From Candidatus Poribacteria bacterium (GTDB lineage Bacteria > Poribacteria > WGA-4E > WGA-3G): a stretch of DNA of 61,315 nucleotides. The stretch lies in assembly GCA_022821725.1 (NCBI GenBank), contig JAJEDB010000016.1:1-61315 (forward strand). The letters are read 5' to 3'. Shown in pieces: positions 43,401 to 51,985 of the stretch. The notes beneath the pieces were generated by a model. It was not told where the DNA came from, searched no databases, and saw only the letters and a list, made by a program, of their open reading frames with translations. A program made the translations under genes and the position numbers. Each line of letters begins with the position of its first letter. The first letter of the stretch is position 1.

Positions 43401-44651
43401 ATGAACATCCTCGAAAATCTTATCTCAGCGTTTTCAGTGCTTCGCAGAAGTAAACTCCGCACGATCCTTACACTCTTAGGCATAACGATCGGCATAGCGG
43501 GTGTAATTGCGATGATGTCCTTTGGTGCGGGTGCCGAGAAACTCCTCATGGCGGAGGTTAACCAGATCGGTGGCCCCAATATGTTTGGCGTTTATCGCCC
43601 CGGGTATGTCCGAAAGAACGGACGTTGGCAACGCAACAACAGCCCACACCATTTAGAGATGCAAGACCTCCAAGATGTCTTGACAGAATGTCCCTCCGTT
43701 GAGGTTGCGACTGTCGAGGGGAGTTACTACATCAGTCTCGGCGTTGATGGAAAATTTCAACAAACGTATCTTCGCGCCACGACGAATGAATACCAAGCCG
43801 TTCGCGAGTGGCAGACAGAGTTCGGCAGATTCCTCGCTGATACCGATATGGACACTTGGACGAAAGTCTGCGTCATCGGCTCTAAAATCTGGAAAGAGCA
43901 GTTCAAAGGACAGGACCCAATTGGTAAAGAAGTTATCGTCGACAGTCATGGAAACAAAAAACGTTTCACTGTCATCGGGATCATGGAGAGTCGAGGCGAT
44001 GGATTGGAGCGCGGAAAAAGCGATGACAACATGCTCTTCATTCCGATTACAACCGCACAGAAACGGTTTTGGGGACACGATCACGTTGGTCATATCATGG
44101 TGCGTGCCAAGAGTCCCCTCCTCGTAGATCAGGCACTTAAAGAGGTAAAGACCATTATCATGCGCAACCACGGTGGCGATGATACTTTCTTCCGAACGTG
44201 GTCGGCGAAAAAGGGTATCGCACATGCGAAAAGGATGATCTTTATCATAGAGACGGTGCTTGTCGTTATCGCTTCCGTATCTCTGATTGTCGCCGGTATC
44301 GGCATCCTAAACATCATGCTCGTCTCGGTGACGGAACGGATCCCCGAAATAGGGTTGCGGAAAGCCGTCGGCGCAAAGAGTTTTGACATCCGTTTACAGT
44401 TCCTCACTGAATCGGTGTTGTTGTGTCTGATCGGGAGTCTCCTCGGTATCGCGTTCGGTGCTATCGTGGGTCAAGGTTTTTCATGGATAGTCGGTAAGTT
44501 TTTACAAGAAATGGCGTGGCCCTCCGTCCTGACCCCCGAAGCCGTTCTCATCTCCGTGGGTGCCGGTGCTGCGGTAGGCATCTTCTTCGGCTACTATCCT
44601 GCCAGTCAAGCCGCTAAAATGGCTCCCATTGACGCCATCCGCCATACATAG
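43401..44651 (+). CDS. MacB/FtsX-family ABC permease 1
   Basis: A 416-residue membrane protein with the MacB topology: first transmembrane helix near residues 20-45 (ILTLLGITIGIAGVIAMM), a large periplasmic MacB_PCD domain (about 50-290), and three C-terminal helices (IETVLVVIASVSLIVAGIGILNIML, LLCLIGSLLGIAFGAIVG and VLISVGAGAAVGIFFGYYPA), ending PIDAIRHT. The conserved TERIPEIGLRKAVGA coupling segment is present. Such permeases do mechanotransmission-driven export or signalling with a separate or fused ATPase; none is encoded in the window. The leader TAGAATAAAC before the ATG is nearly the same as in the next gene. Confidence 0.88.
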   Translation: MNILENLISAFSVLRRSKLRTILTLLGITIGIAGVIAMMSFGAGAEKLLMAEVNQIGGPNMFGVYRPGYVRKNGRWQRNNSPHHLEMQDLQDVLTECPSVEVATVEGSYYISLGVDGKFQQTYLRATTNEYQAVREWQTEFGRFLADTDMDTWTKVCVIGSKIWKEQFKGQDPIGKEVIVDSHGNKKRFTVIGIMESRGDGLERGKSDDNMLFIPITTAQKRFWGHDHVGHIMVRAKSPLLVDQALKEVKTIIMRNHGGDDTFFRTWSAKKGIAHAKRMIFIIETVLVVIASVSLIVAGIGILNIMLVSVTERIPEIGLRKAVGAKSFDIRLQFLTESVLLCLIGSLLGIAFGAIVGQGFSWIVGKFLQEMAWPSVLTPEAVLISVGAGAAVGIFFGYYPASQAAKMAPIDAIRHT

Positions 44652-44662
44652 AGAAAATAAAC

Positions 44663-45901
44663 ATGCAAATATTAGAGAATCTCATCTCGGCATTTTCAGT
44701 GCTTCGCGGGAGTAAACTCCGCACGATCCTCACGCTTTTAGGGATTACGATCGGTATTGCGGGTGTCATCGCGATGATGTCCTTTGGCGCGGGTGCTGAA
44801 AAGCTGATGATGGCACAAATTGAAAATATCGGTGGACCGAGTATGTTCGGGGTTTATCGCCCCGGGTATATCGAGAAGAACAACCGTTGGCAACGTAACA
44901 ACAGTCCGCATTATCTGGAAATGCGAGATCTGCACGACATCCTTGCGGAATGCCCCTCCGTTGAAGTCGCCACCGTGGAGAGAAGTCATCCCATAGACTT
45001 TGAAGTCGAGGGAAAACACCAACAAACTTACCTCCGCGCGACAACAAATGAGTATCAAGCCGTCCGACGCTGGCAGACGGAATACGGCAGGTTCATTGCC
45101 GATACCGATATGGATTTCTGGAATAAGGTGTGTGTCATCGGGGCAAAAGTCTGGAGAGAGCAATTTAAGGGACAGAACCCCATTGGCGAGGAGGTCGGTA
45201 TTAACAACAGACGCTTTACCGTCATTGGCATTATGGAGAGCCGTGGCGATGGGTTGGAGGAAGGCAGAAGCGATGACAATATGATCTTCATTCCGATTAC
45301 CACTGCACAAACCCGTTTTGGCGGGCGTAATCGGGTTGGTGCTATCATGGCGCGCGCCAAGAGCCTCGAGTTAGTAGAACAGGCACTGAAAGAAGTGAAA
45401 ACCGTCATCATGCGCAATCACGGGGACGACGATACGTTTTTCCGAACGTGGAACGCAAAAAAAGGAATCGAAGGCGGAAGAAGGATTATCTTTATTATGG
45501 AGATGGTGCTCGTCGTCATTGCGTCTGTCGCGTTGATTGTGGCGGGTATCGGTATCCTCAATATTATGCTTGTCTCGGTGACAGAACGGATCCCCGAAAT
45601 CGGGCTGCGAAAAGCTGTCGGTGCAAAGAGTCTTGACATCCGTTTGCAGTTCCTCACTGAATCTGTGCTGTTGTGTCTGATCGGGAGTCTGCTGGGTATC
45701 GCCTTCGGTGCCGTCGTCGGGAAAGGCTTTGCATGGGCGGTGGGTCAGTTTTTTGGAGGACTCACCTGGCCCTCTGTGATTACGCCGGAAGCCGTGCTAA
45801 TTTCCGTTGCTGCGGGGACAGCAATCGGTATCTTCTTCGGTTACTACCCCGCCAGCCAAGCCGCTAAAATGACACCTATTGATGCCATCCGCCACACATA
45901 A
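44663..45901 (+). CDS. MacB/FtsX-family ABC permease 2 (tandem paralogue)
   Basis: A 412-residue paralogue, very similar to permease 1 along its full length, with the same four-helix MacB layout and TERIPEIGLRKAVGAKS segment. The periplasmic domain is slightly shorter (DSHGNKKR of the first is reduced to NNR) and has several charge changes, while the membrane helices are nearly identical. The gene begins 11 bases after the first stop. The two products may form a heterodimeric transporter. The high similarity also suggests a recent duplication or gene conversion. Confidence 0.88.
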   Translation: MQILENLISAFSVLRGSKLRTILTLLGITIGIAGVIAMMSFGAGAEKLMMAQIENIGGPSMFGVYRPGYIEKNNRWQRNNSPHYLEMRDLHDILAECPSVEVATVERSHPIDFEVEGKHQQTYLRATTNEYQAVRRWQTEYGRFIADTDMDFWNKVCVIGAKVWREQFKGQNPIGEEVGINNRRFTVIGIMESRGDGLEEGRSDDNMIFIPITTAQTRFGGRNRVGAIMARAKSLELVEQALKEVKTVIMRNHGDDDTFFRTWNAKKGIEGGRRIIFIMEMVLVVIASVALIVAGIGILNIMLVSVTERIPEIGLRKAVGAKSLDIRLQFLTESVLLCLIGSLLGIAFGAVVGKGFAWAVGQFFGGLTWPSVITPEAVLISVAAGTAIGIFFGYYPASQAAKMTPIDAIRHT

Positions 45902-45942
45902 GTTGCGAGATAACTATAGCAGTGATACTTAATATTCACGAT

Positions 45943-46036
45943 GCGCAATGAATTGCGCTACTACAAACCATACTGCTTTTGAGAAACACATACCTTTCCG
46001 AGGTATACCTGTTTGTAGTAATGCGATTTATCGCAT
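45943..46036. repeat. Cloverleaf-like palindromic repeat, copy B
   Basis: GCGCAAT-GA-ATTGCGC hairpin, TACTACAAAC pairing with GTTTGTAGTA (46011-46020), an inner ATACCT-TTCCG-AGGTAT hairpin, and ATGCGAT-TT-ATCGCAT. Compared with copy A, paired bases differ together (GGG/CCC versus GCG/CGC; GTG/CAC versus ATG/CAT). Confidence 0.78.
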
Positions 46037-46071
46037 GTCTGCGTAAGTTCTGTAGATTTTAGGGAGAAACA

Positions 46072-47022
46072 ATGCCCATTTTCAGATTAGAAAAATCAGA
46101 AGGGGACGACATGTCCAAAGCAGAACTTGTCATTGCCCAAGAAACAAACCTTGAGCTCGAACGCCATCTGGAGGACTGGCTCGAAAACAGCCCACACGCT
46201 CTTGTAGAAAATGAGTCTATTCTTTGGATTGGTAGACAAACAAGTGCCACTGATGAAGACGGAACTATCTATTCTGACTTATTTGGCGTTGATTTTCAAG
46301 GGAACCTTGTCATTGCTGAACTGAAAAAGGGACGGACCCCGCGCGACATAATAGCACAAATACTTGACTATGCTGCATGGGCAGTTGGACTTTCGGAGTC
46401 GGAGATTCGTGAGATCGCTGAAGCTTACTTTGAAACTCAAGGCGAGTTTGAAGGAAAAACTTTCGATAATGCTTTTAAGGAGGTGTTTGAAATACCTGAA
46501 ACCGACGAACTCCCTCCACTTAACCGAGCCTTACGTTTATTTATAATAGCAGAAGAAATTCCATCACGAATAGCGCGTGTTTGCCGATTCCTCAGAACTT
46601 CACACGGTGTAGATATTAGCTGCATAGATGTTTCCATCCTTGAAACGGAATCTGGTGAAGTCGTTGTCAGTACGGAAACAACGGTTGGAGATGAAGGTTT
46701 CGCCGTTCCTAAAGCCCAGCAACAACGCACTTCACCTCCCCCGAGGTGGTCGGGTGATAAGCCTCTTGATCAGGTAATATTGGAAACGGTAGAGAAATTA
46801 ATGCAAGGAGATAAAGAGTCTTTTACACTAAAAGAAGTCCGTGGACTCATTTCAGAGAAGTATTCTGACTTCATTCCGAGTAGAGTTGACCATCAAGTTT
46901 ATTCGGATTGTGTCAACTTTCCCACCCGCAGTGATTATCCCGAAGGCAGTGATAGATATTGGCGGATATCAAGAGGAAAATTCCGTCTTTATGATCCTGA
47001 AAAGGATAAAATGGAAGGATAA
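46072..47022 (+). CDS. NucS-like (DUF91) PD-(D/E)XK nuclease family protein
   Basis: A 316-residue protein whose N-terminal half resembles NucS-type endonucleases: LEDWLENSPHALVENESILWIG, then the nuclease core YSDLFGVDFQGNLVIAELKKGR (Asp and Glu-x-Lys) and DIIAQILDYAAWA. The C-terminal part (about 215-316) is a separate domain, helical then beta, ending YWRISRGKFRLYD, possibly a target- or DNA-binding module. Ribosome site AGGGAGA. It sits just before a D12 adenine methylase, so the pair could be a restriction-modification-like or repair couple; this is inference. Confidence 0.7.
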   Translation: MPIFRLEKSEGDDMSKAELVIAQETNLELERHLEDWLENSPHALVENESILWIGRQTSATDEDGTIYSDLFGVDFQGNLVIAELKKGRTPRDIIAQILDYAAWAVGLSESEIREIAEAYFETQGEFEGKTFDNAFKEVFEIPETDELPPLNRALRLFIIAEEIPSRIARVCRFLRTSHGVDISCIDVSILETESGEVVVSTETTVGDEGFAVPKAQQQRTSPPPRWSGDKPLDQVILETVEKLMQGDKESFTLKEVRGLISEKYSDFIPSRVDHQVYSDCVNFPTRSDYPEGSDRYWRISRGKFRLYDPEKDKMEG

Positions 47023-47238
47023 TGGCAATTCGTAGGTTGGGTTGAGCGAGCATGAGAAAGTGACACTTCTTATACCGGAGGAAAATCACATTCCCAAGAG
47101 ACTCGAATACTTTGAAATCCAGCGAAACCCAACACCCCACTCAAGATATTGAATATACCGAAAACCCCAAAATCCGCGAAATCCGTAAAATCCGCGCCAA
47201 TCCGCGATTCAGACAGCACACACCATCACCATAAACCC
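47023..47238. other. Intergenic repeat stretch before the methylase
   Basis: GTAGGTTGGGTTGAGCG and GCGAAACCCAACACCCC face each other as an inverted pair (about 47032-47048 and 47121-47138), followed by a run of ATCCGCGAAATCCGTAAAATCCGCG-type units. The frame runs open through this, starting at TTG 47149, but the sequence looks non-coding. Confidence 0.5.
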
Positions 47239-48354
47239 ATGAAACCTCCATCTTTCCATACCCCGCCCACACAAGGCATCAAATACATCGGCTCCAAGCT
47301 GAAACTGATCCCACATGTCCTTGAACTCGTCAAAAAGGTCAACGCCAAAACAATTCTGGATGGATTCTCAGGCACAACCCGCGTCTCACAGGCACTTGCG
47401 AAACTCGGCTATACCGTCATCTGCAACGACGTTGCTCCGTGGTCAAAAGTCCTCGGCACCTGCTATCTGCTCAACACAAAACCGAAAACGGCGTATCAAC
47501 CGCTTATCGACCATCTCAACGGAGTGGCACCTATGGACGGTTGGTTCACGGAACACTACGGCGGACACGCTAACGGTGGCTGCGCTATTCAGGCAGATGG
47601 ACTCAAAAAACCGTGGCAACGCCACAATACCCGTAAGTTAGATGCGATTCGACAGGAAATCGAAACCCTTAAACTCGATCCTATCGAAAAAGCGGTCGCA
47701 CTTACAAGTCTGATGCTCGCGCTCGACCGTGTTGACAGCACGCTCGGTCATTTCTCGGCGTATCTCAAGGCGTGGGCACCCCGCGCCTATAAGGACTTAA
47801 GGCTGGAAGTACCCGATGTTTTCAGATCGGAAGGAGAGCACCAGGTCCATCAAACCGACATCTTTGAACTCGTGCCGCGTGTCTCCGTTGACCTCGCCTA
47901 TTTCGATCCGCCTTACGGTTCAAACAACGAAAAGATGCCACCGTCTCGCGTCAGGTATGCGGCTTACTACCATCTCTGGAAAAGCGTTGTCCTTTTCGAC
48001 AAACCCACGCTTTTCGGCAAAGCAAAACGGCGAAAGGATACATCAGATCCCCTCGCCGCTTCGATATTTGAGGAATTCCGGCGCAACGCTGACGGACACT
48101 TCATCGCTGTCCAGGCCATTGCGAAGTTAATCCAAGAGACGCACGCCCACTGGCTTTTGCTCTCTTACAGTTCCGGGGGTCGCGCGACTGCCCAACAACT
48201 CAACGAAGTCATGCAAGACAACGGAAAACTTCTCGCCGTCCTCGAACTCGACTACAAAAAGAATGTCATGGCGGGTATGCGCTGGACACATGAGTGGGTA
48301 AACGCCGCTGAAGGGTCGAACCGCGAATTCCTTTTCTTACTCCAAAAGCACTAA
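47239..48354 (+). CDS. D12-class N6-adenine DNA methyltransferase
   Basis: A 371-residue Dam-like methylase. S-adenosylmethionine-binding segment GIKYIGSKLKLIPHV and LDGFSGTTRVSQAL near the start, catalytic FDPPYGSN near residue 220, and the C-terminal SYSSGGRATAQQLN. It methylates adenine in DNA; the target is unknown. The ATG at 47239 is used because upstream codons run through a repeat; TTG at 47149 is the longest alternative and would add a His-rich HHHH stretch. It converges with the next gene with only 2 bases between the stops. No matching restriction enzyme is known here apart from the NucS-like protein. Confidence 0.82.
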   Translation: MKPPSFHTPPTQGIKYIGSKLKLIPHVLELVKKVNAKTILDGFSGTTRVSQALAKLGYTVICNDVAPWSKVLGTCYLLNTKPKTAYQPLIDHLNGVAPMDGWFTEHYGGHANGGCAIQADGLKKPWQRHNTRKLDAIRQEIETLKLDPIEKAVALTSLMLALDRVDSTLGHFSAYLKAWAPRAYKDLRLEVPDVFRSEGEHQVHQTDIFELVPRVSVDLAYFDPPYGSNNEKMPPSRVRYAAYYHLWKSVVLFDKPTLFGKAKRRKDTSDPLAASIFEEFRRNADGHFIAVQAIAKLIQETHAHWLLLSYSSGGRATAQQLNEVMQDNGKLLAVLELDYKKNVMAGMRWTHEWVNAAEGSNREFLFLLQKH

Positions 48355-48356
48355 AG

Positions 48357-49367
48357 TTACAACTTCAGGGGTTGCGAAGTGTCCTTGCAAAACGCCTTAA
48401 CCCTCGGATGCTCCAAGACTTCTGGATTCAGCATGTATGCGGGTGCACGCCCCTCAATCGCGTCTGTAACTTGTCCAATCGTCCGGAGGTCCAACCGAAT
48501 ACCGGATTCAACAGTCATGCCGGCGTTGTGATTTGTACAGATGATGCGCGGGTGGTCTTTGTGAATGGCTCGTGGTCCGTTAACCGGATCGTCCACGACA
48601 TAATACCAGAGCCGGTTTTCACTGACGGCTCGATTGGCGGCTGCATCGTCAACGAGGTTCCCACGCGAGGGGTTGATGAGAGACGCATGCGGTTTCATGG
48701 CGCAAAGTTCCTCATAACCGACAACAGTGTCCGCCCCCGATAGGTGTAGGGATACCGTATCGCTCTCTTGGAAGAGCGCCAGCGGCGTATCAACAGCCTC
48801 CGCCCCATAGTGCGCGGCAATTTCAGCGATATCCGGACGGATATCGTAAACCAAAAGCCTGCCCCGCTCACCCAAAAGCGGACGCGCACGACGCGCAACC
48901 TCTTGACCGATCCGACCGAAACCGTACAAGCCGAGCGTAGAACCCATCACCTCATGGGTCTTGATAAGCCCGAAATCCCCGTTATGGGAGGCATTGTTTA
49001 GCGTATAAACCCGCTTCATCGTCGCGAACCACTGGGCAATCGCATATTCAGCGACGGTCACCATGTGTTCAGGCGCAATCGTGACAATGACACCAGACGC
49101 CGTCGCCAAATCAACGTTAACGGTTTCATATCCGACCCCCCACCGTGCAATGATTCGGAGCGATTCCGCAGCTTGGTAGAAACTTTCATGAAAAGGTACT
49201 CCCCCTGCGATCACACCAACGACCCCCTCGGCGTGTTCCGCGGTAAATTCCGGTGGGTGGATACTCAACTCACCAAGTTTCTGCAAATCTGCCAACGCCG
49301 CATGACGCGCCGCAGTATCGAATTCAGTATTTTCAAAAATAGGAGAAAGAAGAATTTTGGTTTCCAT
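48357..49367 (-). CDS. D-2-hydroxyacid dehydrogenase (SerA-like)
   Basis: A 336-residue NAD-dependent dehydrogenase of the D-isomer 2-hydroxyacid family. The nucleotide-binding LGLYGFGRIGQEVARRA is near residue 150, SLHL near 205, catalytic Arg in INPSRGNLVDDAA near 235, and acid/base pair Glu/His at about VDDPVNG and TNHNAGMT (TPHIAG in most members). It may act on a phosphoglycerate-like or sugar-derived acid. The kinase gene lies upstream, 12 bases away, making a two-gene operon in sugar-acid use. Ribosome site is weak. Confidence 0.85.
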   Translation of the reverse strand: METKILLSPIFENTEFDTAARHAALADLQKLGELSIHPPEFTAEHAEGVVGVIAGGVPFHESFYQAAESLRIIARWGVGYETVNVDLATASGVIVTIAPEHMVTVAEYAIAQWFATMKRVYTLNNASHNGDFGLIKTHEVMGSTLGLYGFGRIGQEVARRARPLLGERGRLLVYDIRPDIAEIAAHYGAEAVDTPLALFQESDTVSLHLSGADTVVGYEELCAMKPHASLINPSRGNLVDDAAANRAVSENRLWYYVVDDPVNGPRAIHKDHPRIICTNHNAGMTVESGIRLDLRTIGQVTDAIEGRAPAYMLNPEVLEHPRVKAFCKDTSQPLKL

Positions 49368-49379
49368 AGTTTTTTTAAA

Positions 49380-50423
49380 TTAGCGGTTGATACGCACGCC
49401 CCCCGCTTCCATCGCTTTTTCTGCCTCTTCTGCCGTTGCCCAGTTGAAGTCACCCGGGAACGTATGCGCCAAGGCGGAATATCCACCCGCAAAATCAACG
49501 GCTTCCTGAGATGACTTTCCGTTCAAGAGGCTATAAATTAATCCTGACGAGAAGCTATCACCGCCCCCCACTCGGTCCACCAGTTCGAGATCCTCATAGA
49601 TACGGGATAGGTAGAATTCTGAACCATCAAACAGGAGTGTCCGCCAATCATTCAGCCACCCGGTTTTGGCGTCCCGTAACGTCGTGCCGATCATTTCGAT
49701 GTTGGGGAAAGCGTCCTTAACACGTTGGGCAACCGCCTTGTAACTATCGGGTTCAAGGCTGCTATACGACTCAGTCGCCCCTTCCGCGGCGAAACCGAGC
49801 GATTTCTCGAAATCCTCCTCGTTCCCGATAAGAACAGAGATATGCTCCATCATCGGTTGATTCGCGGCTTGTGCTTCCTCTGCACTCCACAATTTGGAAC
49901 GGAAGTTCAAATCGTAACTCGTTTTGACCCCTGCCGCGCGTGCGGCTTTGAGTGCCTCTGCCGAGACAGCTGCCGCCGATTCCGACAACGCAGGCGTAAT
50001 CCCACTGAGGTGGAACCAACGGGCGTTACTGAAAATAGATGCCCAATCGATCTCCCCGGGTTGCACTTTAGAAATCGCAGAGTACCCGCGATCATAAGTG
50101 ACGCTGCTCGCACGTGGTCCCGCACCCATTTCAAGGTGATAGAACCCGTTGCGCTCCAAGCCGACCCCGTCGAAATCAACCCAAATGATGTTCGACATAT
50201 CCACACCGAGTTCACGTCCTTTGTTGCGGATATAGCGACCCGACCAGTTGTCCACGAGTCGTGATACCCATGCCGTTCGCAATCCGAGTTGTGCGGCGTT
50301 CACAGCGACGTTCATCTCCGCACCGCCAGCCGTGATTGACAGCGATGTTGTATTTTCAAGGCGCATAAATTCTGGTGAAGTTAGACGAATCATCGCCTCC
50401 CCAAACGTAACTAAATCGTACAT
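49380..50423 (-). CDS. PfkB-family sugar kinase, 2-keto-3-deoxygluconate kinase-like
   Basis: A 347-residue ribokinase-fold kinase. It begins VTFGEAMIRLTSPEF, has AGGAEMNVAVNAAQLGLRTAWVS near residue 33, and the ATP/anion-hole signature DRVGGGDSFSSGLIY near 290 (Asp as base; Gly for the usual Ala in GAGD). These match KDG kinases and related sugar-acid kinases, cytoplasmic and ATP-using. It lies in an operon with the downstream hydroxyacid dehydrogenase; the enolase-superfamily enzyme upstream on the other strand, which often dehydrates sugar acids to keto-deoxy acids, fits the same pathway. Ribosome site GGAGAATGAAC. Confidence 0.82.
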   Translation of the reverse strand: MYDLVTFGEAMIRLTSPEFMRLENTTSLSITAGGAEMNVAVNAAQLGLRTAWVSRLVDNWSGRYIRNKGRELGVDMSNIIWVDFDGVGLERNGFYHLEMGAGPRASSVTYDRGYSAISKVQPGEIDWASIFSNARWFHLSGITPALSESAAAVSAEALKAARAAGVKTSYDLNFRSKLWSAEEAQAANQPMMEHISVLIGNEEDFEKSLGFAAEGATESYSSLEPDSYKAVAQRVKDAFPNIEMIGTTLRDAKTGWLNDWRTLLFDGSEFYLSRIYEDLELVDRVGGGDSFSSGLIYSLLNGKSSQEAVDFAGGYSALAHTFPGDFNWATAEEAEKAMEAGGVRINR

Positions 50424-50426
50424 AGT

Positions 50427-50693
50427 TCATTCTCCTGTTTTGATGTCTATTGTGTTCCGGTATTCGTTATAGAGATTTTCAATACATTGCCCACAGAAAC
50501 AGTAGACCCTGCCGTATCCACCGACCTCTTTTTCAAGCAATTCGGTCATCGTAAATTCGTTTTGGCAGATCGCGCAGAGTTCCAGCAATGCTCCCGGTTC
50601 AGTTACTTCTTCGCTGGCCTTCCGCCGGGACATGAGGTGCAAAATCAACCAAACGACGATAGGCGTGAAAATTACAAAAATAATGAATAGCAT
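50427..50693 (-). CDS. Small membrane protein with zinc-ribbon-like tail
   Basis: An 88-residue protein: one transmembrane helix (LFIIFVIFTPIVVWLILHL), then a soluble tail with CAIC and CFCGQC, four to five Cys that could bind zinc. Its ATG at 50693 lies 7 bases after AAGGAAG; the longer upstream frame is not convincing. It sits before the KDG-kinase gene on the same strand, 3 bases from its ATG region. No family recognised; a role in membrane-linked regulation or assembly is a guess. Confidence 0.6.
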   Translation of the reverse strand: MLFIIFVIFTPIVVWLILHLMSRRKASEEVTEPGALLELCAICQNEFTMTELLEKEVGGYGRVYCFCGQCIENLYNEYRNTIDIKTGE

Positions 50694-50786
50694 GCATAAC
50701 TTCCTTATAACGACAGAGAGGATCAGTGTTCCTATTACTATAGCGGATAGCCGTGAACGTGTCAACGGAAATTCTGCCCTATATGT

Positions 50787-50816
50787 TTGATAAATTGCTC
50801 AGATGTATGCTAAAAT
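50787..50816 (+). promoter_or_regulatory. Promoter for the enolase-superfamily gene
   Basis: TTGATA (50787-50792) and TAAAAT (50811-50816), 18-base spacer, with TGC directly before the minus-10 as an extended element. The leader to the ATG at 50855 would be about 30 bases. Confidence 0.55.
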
Positions 50817-50854
50817 ACAGAGATACTTTCCAAAATTGGAGTAACCTATCGCAC

Positions 50855-51985
50855 ATGTCCAAAATAGCCCATGTAGACGTTTATCCCACTGCCGTCGGGA
50901 TGAAAGACATCTTTAATATCGGAACCGGTTTCGTTGGTGATCCGGGATCCGCAGGCGACCATGTTTTCGTCAAGCTCACAACAGATGATGGTTACGTCGG
51001 TTGGGGTGAACAACGCGCCCTCCCTTCATGGAGTTACGAAACCACCGAATCCATCACAACCACGGTTCGACATCACATCGCCCCGTTGCTCCTCGGACGC
51101 GATCCTCTGAATCTCAACCAGATCCAGGAATCGATTTATCAGACGTTGAAACCCGCCGTTAGCAACGGACATCCGTTCGCGAAAGCCGCCGTGGATATTG
51201 CTTTACATGACCTCCAAGGAAAAATCCTTGAGGTGCCGCTACATACCCTCTTCGGCGGGAAACGCCACGATACGCTACGGCTTTGCTATGCGCTGAGTAT
51301 TGACACCCCAGAGATAATGGGATTAAAGGCGAAAGCCTTGGCGCCGTGTTCCTGTTTCAAAGTGAAGGTGGCTGGCACACCCGCGGAAGATGAAGAGCGT
51401 TTGCGCGCAGTGCATGAAGCCGCACCCGATGCCAAACTCTGGATCGATGCGAATCAGTCTTACACCCCAACGAATGCACTTGAATTGTTGAAACGGGTCG
51501 CAGATGTCCGTGAAATTTACTGTATGGAACAACCCGTCGCAAGTCAGGATTGGTTCGGTATGAAGCGGGTCCGCGAAGATGCCTCAATCCCAATCGCTAT
51601 TGATGAGGGGTGTTTCACCTACTTCGATCTGGCGAAGATCGCACGCTTGGAATGTGCAGATGCTGTCGTTTTGAAAGTGTGTAAATCTGGCGGGTTAAAC
51701 GCCTGTCTGAAGAGTGTGCCTATCGCTGAAGCCAATTCACTCGAACTGCTCGGCAGCGGATTGACAGAAGCCGGAATCGGGTTCATCGCGAGCGTGCATC
51801 TTTTCTCAACTTTGGACCTTGTTCTCCCGGCTGAACTCAACGCACCTGCTTTTCTGGAAACTATGGCGGTGAGTGGCATCCACATCCATGATCACGTCGT
51901 CACAGTCCCGGACGGTCCAGGTCTGGGTGTTACGCCCGATGAAGACTACATCAAGGCGAATGTGCTTGACGTTGAGAATTCTTGA
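50855..51985 (+). CDS. Mandelate racemase/enolase-superfamily sugar-acid enzyme
   Basis: A 376-residue enolase-superfamily enzyme of the mandelate racemase group, Mg-dependent. Metal ligands and catalytic residues: FKVKVAG (Lys-x-Lys) near 170, DANQSYT near 200, EQPV near 227, IDEG near 252 and VLKVCKSGGL. Members dehydrate or epimerise sugar acids or similar compounds. The ATG at 50855 is used (GGAG upstream); GTG at 50753 would add an unlikely extension over the promoter. Its end overlaps the opposing MFS gene by 35 bases. With the KDG-type kinase nearby it may produce a keto-deoxy acid; this is inferred. Confidence 0.85.
   Translation: MSKIAHVDVYPTAVGMKDIFNIGTGFVGDPGSAGDHVFVKLTTDDGYVGWGEQRALPSWSYETTESITTTVRHHIAPLLLGRDPLNLNQIQESIYQTLKPAVSNGHPFAKAAVDIALHDLQGKILEVPLHTLFGGKRHDTLRLCYALSIDTPEIMGLKAKALAPCSCFKVKVAGTPAEDEERLRAVHEAAPDAKLWIDANQSYTPTNALELLKRVADVREIYCMEQPVASQDWFGMKRVREDASIPIAIDEGCFTYFDLAKIARLECADAVVLKVCKSGGLNACLKSVPIAEANSLELLGSGLTEAGIGFIASVHLFSTLDLVLPAELNAPAFLETMAVSGIHIHDHVVTVPDGPGLGVTPDEDYIKANVLDVENS

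Noticed and set aside
47149..47238. Longer N-terminus of the D12 methylase with a His-rich stretch
   Set aside because: The codons run through repeat-type sequence (ATCCGCGAAATCCG units) and lie before the conserved methylase start.
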